Assembly: GCA_037951105.1 (NCBI GenBank)
Contig: JBAMJV010007503.1
Location: 1 to 64,000 of the forward strand
Direction: 5' to 3'
Origin: Echinarachnius parma
Taxonomy: Eukaryota; Echinodermata; Echinoidea; Clypeasteroida; Echinarachniidae
Length of the DNA: 64,000 bases
Shown here in pieces: positions 23,501 through 29,012 of the stretch. Each line of letters starts with the position of its first letter. Position 1 is the stretch's first letter. The notes below the pieces were generated by a model that saw only the letters and a program-made list of their open reading frames with translations, was not told the DNA's origin and searched no databases. Position numbers and translations under genes: made by a program.

Positions 23501-26500
23501 ACACCACCTGCACCCTCAACTTCTATGGGGGTCCCCGGGAGCAGCATGCCTGTGCCCTCAAGAGCCCGGCCCTGGCGGCCGCCCTGGCCAGGGACCGCAT
23601 CGGAGCTGGACGGAAGAAGGTACGTACTCTTGTTAATGTAACGGTCAAACATGTCAGTAAAAACTGCCCAAGGAATACAAAAGGTTGTCTTTAAAAATAG
23701 GTTCATGTACACGCAATAAGAATATTGGCCATTGTAGACAGGTGACCGCTATAGACAGGTTCAGTAACATTGTTTTCTCTTCCTGTGCTCCCAAGAGCCT
23801 CGCCCTGGTAGCCGCCCAGGCCAGGGACCGCATTGGGGCTGGTAGGAAGAAGGAACGTGTTCTTGTTAACCCTTTTACCATGGGCTGGGACTAGACCTGG
23901 CCCTAGTCAGGAGAGAACTAAGACTAATGCTTAAATTCATCGTTGTTGGTTTATGAAAGCTAGACGTGAGGACACTGACTGAACATATCTGACGTTTGCT
24001 GCGATGGAGCTGGCCATTGCCATGGTCTAGGACCAAGATCTGGTTCGGTTAAGAGAGTACTAAGATTAATGCTTTTATGTCGTGGTTGTTTATCAAATCT
24101 GGAAAAGTGGACACTGAGTTGACATGTCTGACGTTTGATTTGGTGGACCTGGCCAGTGCCATGGGCTGGGACCTGGACCTGGTCCGGTAAAGAGAGAACT
24201 AAGACTAATGCTTTTATGTCATTGTTGTTGCTTTTATCAAGGCTGGGAAAGCGGACACTGAGCGTACATGTCTGACGTTTGATGTGGTGGACCTGGCCAG
24301 TGCCATGGGCTGGGACGTGGCCCCAGTGAAGAGAGAAATAAGACAGCTACAGTGGAAACACGACAAGATCAAAGGTACATAGTCCACTGGGAAACACTTA
24401 AACCGTTCCCTTCAAGATTCTGATATCCTCTTAGACTCTGTATTATAGCCCACAAGATACCACCAGGCAACGGGTTAAAAGGGTACAATGATCAGAATTG
24501 TACTTTATTCTTTGTGTTAATTGATGTCTTACGACTACTTAAGGGATCCAGTGACATTGTAAAAATCGACAAAACTTGCTTAGAACTCTAGCATTTCTCA
24601 AATACCTTGCCTTTGTATTATTAATAGAAGCATGGAGCTGGTTTTGGTTTTCGGAATTTTCATTATTTCATAAAGATATACATGATTCAGGTGTTGAATG
24701 AGTTTGCAAATATCACTTCGCATATTCTCTAATTACTCGGTCATATGACATTCTTTTACCATGGAACACATCACAAAAATACACATTTTATCAACCCATT
24801 GTTAGTTTTTGCATATGTCAAAAAAGGTCAGTAAATTATATTTGATCTATGAACAAGAAATTATCTTTGATCTATGAACAAGATATTATTTTTGATCTAT
24901 GAACAAGAAATGATGTTTGATCTATGAACAGGCTATGTGAGGACAGGAGTCATGGTAGAGTTCACAGACGTGGCATTCTCCTATCGTTGCCGTGGTAACC
25001 TGAGTGACTCCGAGGTGGACAGCGTGGTGGAATTCCTGCATGGTCGGGTGGAGGGGCTGCAGAAGAGGGAGCTGGGCCAACTCAACTCTATCTACTCAGC
25101 GCTGGAGGGGTGAGATTCTGTTATTATTATTATTTTTATTTATTCGGCCAAAATTCAAAACGGTTACAGAGTATACATGAGTTACAAAATGCAAAATACA
25201 AACAATACAAAATCAATAATGAAAGAAGAAAGTGAATGAAAGGGAGAAAAAGGGAGATCTTTTGTTCTTAACCTGTTCACTTCGGGGACCGAGAATTCTC
25301 GGATCCGAGCAAGGGCTATTATAATTGCATAAAGATACATTTATTCGTCTTTTAAATACAATATAAACTACCTGTATAGAAACGTTGAACACTTGGCTAC
25401 ATGTATCTCATTTTTTTCCGTCTCTAGTTGCGTGATTATTGTTTTATTACAATTTTAGCATGGAAATGCACGATTCCTCTTTCAGGATATTCGTATACCA
25501 ACACATGCAAGCCATTTGATGGTATTTTCATAGATTTTCCACTTCGCCGAGCCTATATCATGTATATCAATCGCCTCTATTGTGTGTACTGCTTGACCAG
25601 TGAACTCACGCTAGGTCGAATAGAAGCGAATACAATGCCATGGTCAGCCAGATATCGATCGGTTCTTTTGTGCGCACCCAATGTGGTAACTTTACCGGTC
25701 CATAAAATAATCTTGTATATAGCCATTAAAGTATTATATTAAATGGCGAGGTAAACGGGTTAAAGGGGACCACCACGCAATTAATAAAACAGGCTTATAT
25801 GATTAGGTACCGTTGTTTCATATTAAAAATATATCCCAAACTTTGCAACGGGTTGTGTGATTCATAAATGATACAATTAATCACCAAACCTTACGGAATA
25901 AACAGGGCCTCATGGTTCCGTATGCACCAAACGTCTGCCAATTCTATACAGGCATACGTTTGGAGATGATGAATGTTATCCCTTTGTCCGTTGTCCAGTG
26001 CGTCAAAGAGGACATACGCAGTGTTGAGATGAGGTTGACCATGGGCTGAATGAGCAGCTCTGTCAGCAGCTAGTCAGCTACTTTGAGGAGGAACTGGACG
26101 ACACAGTATTTTTATCATTAATATTATTTTGAATAATTATTTTTTTTAATATATATTATTTTTTATTATTATTTGTATTCATTTTATTAATATTATTTTT
26201 TTTAATTATCATTATTATTATAATTTTTTTAAATTATCATTTTTATTATCATTTTTATTCTTATTATTATTATCTATTATCCAGTGCGTCCAAGAGGACA
26301 TACGCAGAGTGCTGTGATGATGTTGACACTGGTCTGAGTGACCAGCTCCGACAGCAGCTAGTCAGCTACTTTGTGGATGAGCTGGACCTCACAAAGGCAG
26401 CAGACAAGGTCAGAGAACATTTCAATAGATTAAACTTAGAGCCCTTTCACACGTCTGCCAAGTCATGATTGCAATCACGATTGGAATCATTTTTTACTCC

Positions 26501-27644
26501 AATCACATATTTTTGACCGTGTGAAAGCAAACTAGAATCACGAACTGCGAAACTGGAATCGTGGTCCGGAGGTGTTTTCTAATCAGGATTCACTCAAATC
26601 ACAGTGCGAATCTCTATTGTGAACGATTTGAGGCGGAGCTTATGTGACCTTACATGCACTTCCGCCGAATAAACAGGGCGCTCTTCGCTTCGAGTGCAGT
26701 CATGCAGTGTAGTACTAGTGCTCTCCTTGTTTGATTGACAGGTACATCTCCAGAATCGTGATTGTAATCACAGTCTGCATGAAGTCTTTTTCGTCGTGTG
26801 AAAGCAAGGCAACAGAATCACCGTGATTGTAAACATGATTCCAATCGTGATTGCAATCATGACTTGGCAGACGTGTGAAAGGGCTCTTACTTTCCCCTTT
26901 TTAAGCTTTGCTTGCCCTCCCTTTTTGTTCTTGTTCCCTCTAGCCAGGGCTCCACACGTACATTTTTTGTTAGTGGCCTGGTCGGGCCAGTGAAATAATT
27001 TCTTCCCCTTTTCCGGTGGCCCGAAAATGATATTTCATGAGTAAACTTTTTACTTTTCAAAATATCACTCTTTCCTGATCAAACATGTGATGATAGAAGA
27101 AGTATGACATGGAAGAAAACAAGATTTTCAATTTGTCAATGTTGGGTTAAAAAATCTGCTTGCCGGATCGGGCCACCAAAGTATGACTTATATACATTTT
27201 TGCTGGTCCGAAGTGCAATTTCACTGGCCCCGGGCCAGCGGGCCAGCGGGCCAGTGCGAGTGTCGAGACATTTGATTACATTAATCTTTTTAAAGGGATT
27301 TAGTAACATTGTCCAAATCCAAAACAAAATATATAAATTTTCCCAAATTTTTAAGTGATCTTGTTTCAACCAACATAATTATATTCCTAAATTGAATCTC
27401 CCCTGTACAGAATGTTCCCATTGATGAGGGGCGTATCCGCATGACGATCCGACAGTTCATCAGCGTGAACCATGACCGGACGTTCAGCGGCCGAGCAGTG
27501 GCCAGGATCCTGCAGGGCATTGCCAGCCCCTGCTTCCCCGCACAGGTCTGGGGTAGGGACAGGAGGTTCTGGAGATGCCTCTTGGAAGCGGACTTCAGGA
27601 CTCTGATCAAGATCGGCAACGAGGAGGTGATGAGGATGAGGTGA
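5404..27644 (+). CDS. RECQL4: RECQL4-type RecQ DNA helicase, complete 19-exon gene
   Basis: Coding exons: 5404-5545, 6955-7328, 8417-9417, 9760-10046, 10915-11037, 12708-12839, 13453-13545, 13815-14023, 14672-14863, 18509-18691, 19820-20096, 20472-20734, 21515-21640, 22381-22492, 23432-23619, 24242-24374, 24932-25109, 26285-26408, 27411-27644. All introns are GT-AG, phases agree at every junction, and the total of 4371 nt gives 1456 residues (human RECQL4 is about 1208). Seen: Sld2-like N-terminus (residues 1-60), CCHC knuckle (587-600), FRPGQ motif 0, Walker A STGAGKS (K731), DEAH (830-833), TATAT motif III, motif V/VI with EIGRAGRDG, then a C-terminal part resembling RECQL4 rather than a BLM/WRN RQC-HRDC layout. 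Family knowledge: a 3'-5' helicase needed for replication origin firing (Sld2-like part), DNA repair and mitochondrial DNA maintenance. The extra length lies in the linker and a charged insert in exon 11. Introns are full of MITEs and decayed exon copies. Confidence 0.95.
5566..6470. repeat. older TTAA-type repeat (GGGATCTAGTAAC family), interrupted
   Basis: The right end ttactagatcccttaa (6455-6470) and the left end near 5568 match the ends of the repeat at 56306-57224. Shared interior includes ttgacatgtgcaaaaa and ctaactcattgcactgactt. A diverged reverse-orientation copy lies at 24540-24790 and a fragment at 27290-27330. Confidence 0.6.
5658..6165. mobile_element. TTAA-target MITE in intron 1
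   Basis: Flanked by TTAA on both sides (5654-5657, 6166-6169). The inverted ends are AGGGCAATGCAACTC and AGGGCAATGAAACTA. TTAA duplication points to piggyBac- or Kolobok-type transposition. It interrupts an older repeat (about 5566-6470), whose halves rejoin when compared with the copy at 56306-57224, so the insertion is well supported. Confidence 0.75.
6955..7328 (+). CDS. RECQL4: RECQL4 exon 2
   Basis: Residues 48-172. It opens with [11 protein letters not shown], equivalent to the YREYRTLK stretch that closes the Sld2-like homology in vertebrate RECQL4. A Ser/Thr/Asp-rich, low-complexity linker follows, then WGSHLNRS, which also has a vertebrate counterpart (WGPHLNR). The acceptor is tttttag|at and the donor tat|gtaagt, phase 0. 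Its last ~60 bp and donor are repeated three more times downstream. Confidence 0.88.
7274..7895 (+). repeat. four tandem copies of the 3' edge of RECQL4 exon 2
   Basis: Units begin at about 7274 (real exon), 7444, 7639 and 7828, so spacing is 170-195 bp. Each carries ctgttgaagat, the acaagaaactgtccag block and an intact donor (ttat|gtaagt). Copies 2-4 lack the acceptor and are no longer open. The spacer carries the tatttatagacaggtggtct motif seen again at 38130-38300. Confidence 0.8.
8417..9417 (+). CDS. RECQL4: RECQL4 exon 3: long disordered linker
   Basis: Residues 173-505, the largest exon (1001 nt). The acceptor is caaaag|ctg and the donor ccaag|gtaaat; it ends with two bases of a codon. 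A conserved patch QTDWLAKCE (about residue 270) corresponds to the GWLQRC patch of vertebrate RECQL4. The rest is rich in Lys, Glu and Ser and looks disordered, ending in a Lys-rich nuclear-localisation-like tract (KKVKKKK). No copy of this exon is seen nearby. Confidence 0.9.
9760..10046 (+). CDS. RECQL4: RECQL4 exon 4: RG-rich segment and CCHC zinc knuckle
   Basis: Residues 506-601. NENFVRLNM and MWKQK match the conserved pre-knuckle block of RECQL4 (NYVRLNM, AWKQK). An RG/GGRG-rich tract of about 30 residues follows, then the knuckle [14 protein letters not shown] (C-x2-C-x4-H-x4-C, 10001-10042). CCHC knuckles of RECQL4 bind nucleic acid. In human RECQL4 the knuckle is degenerate at its second cysteine, while here all four ligands are present. 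Splice sites are acag|c and ctg|gtgagt, ending in phase 1. Confidence 0.93.
10331..11037 (+). repeat. four tandem copies of RECQL4 exon 5
   Basis: Starts at 10331, 10527, 10725 and 10915, a period of 190-198 bp, each with acceptor tag|gaat plus about 60 bp of flanking intron. Copies 3 and 4 are nearly identical. Copy 3 is still open through the exon, but its donor reads gatcag instead of ggtcag, and read-through meets TAA. Copies 1 and 2 are more decayed. Confidence 0.85.
10915..11037 (+). CDS. RECQL4: RECQL4 exon 5 (last of four tandem copies)
   Basis: Residues 602-642, an acidic linker with [17 protein letters not shown]. Of four tandem copies this is the only one followed by a GT donor (ccag|gtcagt); copies 1-3 have AT at that position. 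Acceptor gtag|ga. The exon is symmetrical (phase 1 on both sides, 123 nt), so including or skipping it would not shift the frame. Confidence 0.8.
11078..12174. mobile_element. non-autonomous hAT element in intron 5
   Basis: Flanked by a perfect 8-bp duplication caagatgg (11070-11077, 12175-12182). The perfect 15-bp inverted ends are CAGGGGTGTCGATCC. Near the ends it has G-run (left) and C-run (right) blocks with cgcccccccaat. It is 1097 bp and no transposase frame survives; the longest frames (about 75-92 codons) do not look like a hAT domain. Confidence 0.85.
12349..12575. repeat. truncated MITE of the GGGAACCACCACGC family
   Basis: The left end TTAA-AGGGAACCACTACGCAA (12345 on) and the interior ggtatcattgtttgatatt, cgtttgcaagtgtg and cgtttggagacaat match the full copy at 30929-31353 in inverse orientation. 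The right end is missing. Confidence 0.6.
12708..12839 (+). CDS. RECQL4: RECQL4 exon 6
   Basis: Residues 643-686, a Pro/Ser-rich linker ahead of the helicase core ([14 protein letters not shown]). The acceptor is ttacag|ga and the donor gatg|gtaagt, phase 1 on both sides. I see no duplicate copy. Confidence 0.85.
13453..13545 (+). CDS. RECQL4: RECQL4 exon 7: motif 0
   Basis: Residues 687-717. The residues [20 protein letters not shown] carry the RecQ motif 0 (FRPGQ), whose glutamine contacts adenine of ATP. The acceptor is ttgcag|cc and the donor tcag|gtaaac, phase 1. Confidence 0.93.
13620..13735 (+). pseudogene. decayed copy of RECQL4 exon 8 (Walker A)
   Basis: It has a functional-looking acceptor (ccctag|g) and the Walker A codons, but TGA replaces the TGC cysteine codon after the Walker lysine. 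Similarity fades after agcgcagccctgcaatg. It lies about 195 bp before the intact exon, with duplicated flanking intron. Confidence 0.85.
13815..14023 (+). CDS. RECQL4: RECQL4 exon 8: Walker A and motif Ia
   Basis: Residues 718-787. Walker A reads [14 protein letters not shown] with the catalytic lysine K731 (13853-13855). Motif Ia reads [14 protein letters not shown] decayed copy about 195 bp upstream (13620-13735) has TGA in place of the cysteine codon after the Walker lysine. Splice sites are cctag|gt and aaa|gtaagt, ending in phase 0. Confidence 0.95.
14451..14545 (+). pseudogene. partial copy of RECQL4 exon 9
   Basis: It begins after an acceptor (cacacag|gtc) and matches the first ~95 bp of exon 9 (gcagagattgcagcaagg, ggcggtggtaggaggggg), then diverges before the DEAH codons. 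Spacing to the intact exon is about 221 bp. Confidence 0.85.
14672..14863 (+). CDS. RECQL4: RECQL4 exon 9: DEAH box
   Basis: Residues 788-851. Motif II is [17 protein letters not shown] (DEAH at 14798-14809), which binds Mg-ATP and includes the aromatic-rich loop region of RecQ helicases. The acceptor is cccag|gtg and the donor aag|gtacag, phase 0. A shorter copy lies upstream at 14451-14545. Confidence 0.95.
14990..15545 (+). repeat. tRNA-like (SINE-head) sequence split by a hAT MITE
   Basis: tagctctgtcggtagagca (15001-15019) is a good RNA polymerase III A box, and ggtttgaatgc across the MITE is a B-box-like sequence. The flanks gacctgtga and tcacagtc could pair as an acceptor stem with one bulge. 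The anticodon arm does not fold well, so I read it as a tRNA-derived SINE head, not a working tRNA. Confidence 0.4.
15054..15522. mobile_element. foldback hAT MITE, copy 2
   Basis: Same family as 1431-2096. The 8-bp duplication is gtttgaat (15046-15053, 15523-15530), which is the B-box core of the tRNA-like host sequence. The right end is intact (ccgatgatcggttaca, then gcgtta); the left terminus has a small deletion. The right arm shares long near-identical stretches with copy 1 (ttccgattttttctgcatga), so both moved recently on this time scale. Confidence 0.8.
15846..16257. mobile_element. palindromic MITE (ATAGAGT ends)
   Basis: Two arms of about 160 bp are inverted repeats (ggacttcattttcagaaaga near 15912 against tctttctgaaaatgaagtcc near 16190) meeting around ttcataaatttatgaa (about 16049-16064). 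The ends are atagagt and actctat. A related copy lies at 40141-40472. Confidence 0.65.
16345..17646 (-). mobile_element. 5'-truncated CR1/L2-like non-LTR retrotransposon
   Basis: The minus-strand frame 17673-16477 (398 codons) encodes a reverse transcriptase: [35 protein letters not shown] and the catalytic YADDTQLY, followed by the thumb region and a conserved tail ([14 protein letters not shown], ending in [10 protein letters not shown]). The endonuclease domain is missing. The 3' end is an (AAT)n tail at 16348-16372 preceded by a gcgccatataagaaacgact-type end, usual for CR1/L2 elements. The first ~9 codons of the frame come from the host MITE, so the true element starts near 17646. No clear target-site duplication. 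Confidence 0.85.
17774..18126. mobile_element. MITE with 6-bp target duplication, copy 1
   Basis: Perfect 13-bp inverted ends CATACCTGCCAAC (17774-17786, 18114-18126) and a 6-bp duplication tgaatc (17768-17773, 18127-18132). A subterminal hairpin (gtccgatttt against aaaaatcggac) lies near the left end, and a ~19-bp minisatellite gatgcgcgcttcgcgca lies at 18005-18080. A second copy is at 53764-54102. A 6-bp duplication excludes Tc1/mariner (TA), piggyBac (TTAA) and typical hAT (8 bp). Confidence 0.85.
18509..18691 (+). CDS. RECQL4: RECQL4 exon 10: motif III (first of five copies)
   Basis: Residues 852-912. Motif III is LTATATKTT, and the exon ends in [10 protein letters not shown]. Only this first of five tandem copies keeps the acceptor (ttggtag|gtg) and the first seven codons; all five keep the donor agg|gtaatg. 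It is preceded by a 3.6-kb intron filled by a stack of transposons. Confidence 0.93.
18509..19460 (+). repeat. five tandem copies of RECQL4 exon 10
   Basis: Copies end at 18691, 18884, 19087, 19295 and 19460, so spacing is 165-208 bp. All five keep gaaagg|gtaatg at the donor. Copies 2-5 share the leader gattttgtgt, ggtgtatgcttgtgctgact instead of the acceptor and first codons. This implies that the first event joined intron downstream of the donor to mid-exon, and this fused unit was then multiplied. Copy 5 has an internal deletion. Confidence 0.9.
19654..19745 (+). pseudogene. decayed copy of RECQL4 exon 11
   Basis: Acceptor cccag|gca, then exon 11 codons through tgcatccggcgtgatgagac with few changes. 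Similarity then fades at ggggagagttg. It lies 166 bp upstream of the intact exon. Confidence 0.85.
19820..20096 (+). CDS. RECQL4: RECQL4 exon 11: motif IV and charged insert
   Basis: Residues 913-1004. The part from [20 protein letters not shown] to RTCLQ is RecQ domain 2, equivalent to the IIIYCNRREDTERIA region of human RECQL4. It is followed by an unusual insert of about 60 residues: an acidic run ([14 protein letters not shown]) and then a Lys-rich run (about 19940-20090). The acceptor is ttacag|gca and the donor aat|gtgagt, phase 1. Confidence 0.92.
20472..20734 (+). CDS. RECQL4: RECQL4 exon 12: motifs V and VI
   Basis: Residues 1005-1092. It contains [12 protein letters not shown], motif [14 protein letters not shown] and motif [12 protein letters not shown] with the arginine finger, followed by PAHCHIFL. 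This is the best conserved exon. The acceptor (acctacag|tc) sits behind a TCAATT-rich microsatellite; donor acc|gtaagt, phase 0. No tandem copy is seen. Confidence 0.96.
20755..21160. repeat. diverged MITE in intron 12
   Basis: It shares phrases with the AGGTGCACCTGTAAAGTGTC family (34407-35723): tttgagacttcaatcatat, ccataagccaaaca and agagaagtgtg. Its ends are too worn to place exactly. Confidence 0.4.
21515..21640 (+). CDS. RECQL4: RECQL4 exon 13: start of RECQL4-specific C-terminal region
   Basis: Residues 1093-1134. It contains [12 protein letters not shown] and [16 protein letters not shown], matching the block ELRRHVH to VKRLVQRVFPACTC of human RECQL4. The clustered cysteines correspond to the atypical zinc-binding region after the helicase core. 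Splice sites are tacag|ggc and ccct|gtaagt, phase 0. Partial copies of its 3' edge follow in a TGGA-rich minisatellite. Confidence 0.92.
21655..22110 (+). repeat. TGGA minisatellite mixed with exon 13 fragments
   Basis: (TGGA)n tracts at about 21660-21710, 21810-21850 and 22075-22095 alternate with copies of the 3' edge of exon 13 and its donor: 21757-21790, 21862-21945 (the longest, from ttcaccatcaagagactgat) and 22025-22060. All keep a gtaag donor (gtaagcatgg or gtaagtatag). Confidence 0.8.
22381..22492 (+). CDS. RECQL4: RECQL4 exon 14
   Basis: Residues 1135-1171 ([20 protein letters not shown]), the helical segment before the [10 protein letters not shown] block. The acceptor is ttccag|gat and the donor gaag|gtaaaa, phase 1. 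A decayed copy of its 3' half with the same donor lies at 22617-22669. Confidence 0.9.
22617..22669 (+). pseudogene. partial copy of RECQL4 exon 14
   Basis: It matches the 3' half of exon 14 (catgatcgtcgaagagagcg, gaattcgacatcaaagaaga) and its donor gtaaaac. The 5' half and acceptor are missing. Confidence 0.8.
22885..23855 (+). repeat. about five full or partial copies of RECQL4 exon 15
   Basis: Copies: internal fragment 22890-22945; 23044-23163 and 23239-23345 with acceptor (aaag|g) and a good match to the first ~115 bp; the intact exon 23432-23619; and a 3' fragment at 23785-23855. Acceptor-to-acceptor spacing is about 195 bp. ATC/TCA microsatellites lie at the breakpoints (23160-23200, 23345-23400). 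Confidence 0.88.
23432..23619 (+). CDS. RECQL4: RECQL4 exon 15: [10 protein letters not shown] block
   Basis: Residues 1172-1234, opening with [17 protein letters not shown], an almost exact match to the conserved RECQL4 C-terminal block. The acceptor is ctaaag|gt and the donor aag|gtacgt, phase 0. This copy is intact; upstream copies at about 23044 and 23239 keep acceptors but lose the 3' half, and a 3' fragment lies at 23785-23855. Confidence 0.93.
23880..24374 (+). repeat. about four tandem copies of RECQL4 exon 16
   Basis: Copies at about 23880-23935 (3' part), 23955-24075, 24090-24215 and the intact exon. They share ctgacgtttg, gacctggccagtgccatggg and the aactaagactaatgctt spacer. The period is about 130-150 bp. 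Copies 1-3 carry TAA, TAG or frame breaks. Confidence 0.85.
24242..24374 (+). CDS. RECQL4: RECQL4 exon 16
   Basis: Residues 1235-1278 ([20 protein letters not shown], then LQWKHD), matching the conserved winged-helix-like block FDMVKLVDSMGWELASVRR of human RECQL4. The acceptor is tatcaag|gct and the donor aaag|gtacat, phase 1. It is the last of about four tandem copies. Confidence 0.92.
24932..25109 (+). CDS. RECQL4: RECQL4 exon 17
   Basis: Residues 1279-1337. [20 protein letters not shown] and [14 protein letters not shown] match the C-terminal RECQL4 block [21 protein letters not shown]. The acceptor is gaacag|gc and the donor gagg|gtgaga; it ends with two bases of a codon. Confidence 0.92.
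25121..25250 (-). repeat. possible 3' tail of a CR1/L2-like element
   Basis: A TTATTATTATT tract is followed by ttcggccaaaattcaaaacg and gttacagagt, the usual look of a short truncated non-LTR element tail on the minus strand. No coding part. Confidence 0.35.
25272..25759. mobile_element. TTAA-bordered element in intron 17
   Basis: TTAA at 25268-25271 and 25760-25763 with short inverted ends CCTGTTCAC and, inverted, CCCGTTTAC. The right TTAA is shared with the left end of the next MITE (25764 on), so two elements used the same site. The 104-codon frame inside has no family resemblance. Confidence 0.45.
25764..25985. repeat. truncated GGGAACCACCACGC-family MITE
   Basis: It starts AGGGGACCACCACGCAA after TTAA and shares cgttgtttcatatt, caacgggttgtgtgat and gcatacgtttggagatgat with the copy at 30929-31353 (inverse). 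The right end is lost near the copied exon 18. Confidence 0.55.
25999..26105 (+). pseudogene. decayed copy of RECQL4 exon 18
   Basis: Acceptor tgtccag|t, then tgcgtcaaagaggacatacg and cagcagctagtcagctactt match exon 18. A one-base change puts TGA (gggctgaatgag) into the frame. An ATT/TTA-rich tract of about 170 bp separates it from the intact exon. Confidence 0.85.
26285..26408 (+). CDS. RECQL4: RECQL4 exon 18
   Basis: Residues 1338-1379 ([15 protein letters not shown]), equivalent to LKDLLGRYFEEEE of the human protein. The acceptor is atccag|t and the donor aag|gtcaga, phase 0. A frame-broken copy with its own acceptor lies at 25999-26105. Confidence 0.88.
26439..26886. mobile_element. PIF/Harbinger-like MITE in intron 18
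   Basis: 3-bp duplication TTA (26436-26438, 26887-26889) and long inverted ends (about 50 bp) starting GAGCCCTTTCACACG and continuing with tgccaagtcatgattgcaat. TWA duplications with GGGCCCTTTCACAC-type ends are typical of animal Harbinger MITEs. 448 bp, non-coding. Confidence 0.7.
26945..27270. repeat. CAGGGCTC-ended, GGGCCAG-rich repeat
   Basis: It starts CAGGGCTCCACACG and ends gtgcgagtgtcgag, a degenerate inverted end. Subterminal blocks gtggcctggtcgggccagtg and ccccgggccagcgggccag recur in fragments at 5270-5340, 9600-9640, 12930-13130, 47449-47625 and 58520-58701. CAGGGCTCGACA-type ends suggest a hAT-related family. Confidence 0.5.
27411..27644 (+). CDS. RECQL4: RECQL4 exon 19: C-terminus and stop
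   Basis: Residues 1380-1456 and TGA at 27642-27644. It contains [36 protein letters not shown] and [19 protein letters not shown], which match the terminal block of RECQL4 ([20 protein letters not shown]). The acceptor is tgtacag|aat. A degenerate copy of this exon follows immediately (27652-27830), in what should be 3' UTR. Confidence 0.95.
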   Translation, partial: NVPIDEGRIRMTIRQFISVNHDRTFSGRAVARILQGIASPCFPAQVWGRDRRFWRCLLEADFRTLIKIGNEEVMRMR

Positions 27645-27651
27645 TAGATCA

Positions 27652-27830
27652 GCATAAAACATGACCAGACATTTTAGCTAGGATCCTGCAGGGCATAGCT
27701 AGCCCCTGGTTCCCTGCTTAGGTCTGGGGCATGGACAGGAGTTTCTGGAGATGTCTTCTTGAGGCGGACTTCAGAACTCTGATCAAGATTGCCAACGAGG
27801 AGGTGATGTGAATGAGGTGATAGATCAGAG
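27652..27830 (+). pseudogene. degenerate copy of RECQL4 terminal exon
   Basis: It begins gatcagcataaaacatgacc after the stop codon and follows exon 19 through gccaacgaggaggtgatgtg. In-frame stops (ttagctagg, tgcttagg) rule out coding. It lies wholly within the presumed 3' UTR. Confidence 0.88.
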
Positions 27831-27868
27831 GTGACACATACAAGAGAGAAATTAATGATGTGACCATA

Positions 27869-27874
27869 AATAAA
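27869..27874 (+). terminator. candidate polyadenylation signal of RECQL4
   Basis: An AATAAA hexamer about 225 bp after the RECQL4 stop codon, just beyond the decayed copy of exon 19. It is the first canonical signal after the stop. I infer its use; AATAAA is common in such AT-rich sequence. Confidence 0.45.
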
Positions 27875-28035
27875 ATTTAAAAAACTAAAAAGAAATTAAA
27901 TGCCATTTATTTATGTTTAAGTTAACTGTAAACTTGCCCGCACAGATGAAAACAGAAGACACAAGATGCATGAATTGTAAGAAGTGATCTGCAAAGGGAA
28001 CAATCTATAGCTGATATTTTGATGTTGATGCCAGT

Positions 28036-28369
28036 TAGAGGTGTCGATTTCGGGAGTATTTACCTCGGGACTCGCGAAAAAAATTTGGGCGAGTCACGGG
28101 TACCCGAAATTTACCCATTTGTTGATTTCGCTATCGGCATGTCACGCCAGCTGGGAAAACATGTTCATTCAAATGATAAAAATGTGAATTTGCTGTATTT
28201 TAGAACATGATTTATTGTCATTTTTGTCACTTGAATGAACTTGATAACTCTTGCATTCAATGAGGGGACTTTTGCTTTTTTTCTTCGGGATATCGAGTAT
28301 TGATTTTTGAGCCCGGGACTCGACATTTTTCGGCGGGACCCGGGTACCCGTGACTCGTCAACAGCACTA
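28036..28369. mobile_element. hAT MITE, 334 bp
   Basis: Perfect 8-bp duplication atgccagt (28028-28035, 28370-28377). The ends TAGAGGTGTCGA and, inverted, TAGTGCTGTTGA fit a hAT TAGNG end. Subterminal cgggtacccg blocks lie on both sides. Non-coding. Confidence 0.75.
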
Positions 28370-28377
28370 ATGCCAGT

Positions 28378-29012
28378 GTCATTGTTGACATTTTAGAATT
28401 GTGAATGCATTGAGCTCTTACTCCATTTATAATTATGCCCCATCTCAATAGTAACAATCTCATGTGGAAAGTTTAGTCTGATATTCTGTATTAATTTGTA
28501 AATAGTGTTTTGAAAGGTATTGAAATATGAATTATGAAAGGACACATATCCCATTGTAATATGTAATTTATTATGTAAAAATTATAAAGGGACATATTCA
28601 CTCTACATAGTGTTCAGCATTTAAATCTTGCTTTTGAAATTTGAATACATAATTTTTTCTTCATTTTTGTTCATCATAGTGAATCATAATTATGACCTGT
28701 ATTTTTACCTGTGCAATATGACATTTGCTCCATTTTAACCAGTGTTTGACTTGTGGTTTACACTGTATGTTTCTCAATGTAGAGTACTGAAATGTGCTAT
28801 TCATTGCCATGAGCAATGGTTTAAACAATGTCAGGCAAGCTAGACATGTTGTGACCTTGCGGTTGCTAAGAAAACAATGTTCCAGCTCGAACCCATTACC
28901 AAAAGGCCAAACCAAGTTAAATGTTTTTTGAACTATTATGTTATAACAATTAAGGATAAACAATAAACTATATAATTTACTACATAATGTGCAAGACGAT
29001 TTATTGTTTATT
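28378..29012. other. no recognisable gene
   Basis: AT-rich, with short chance frames only. Confidence 0.5.
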
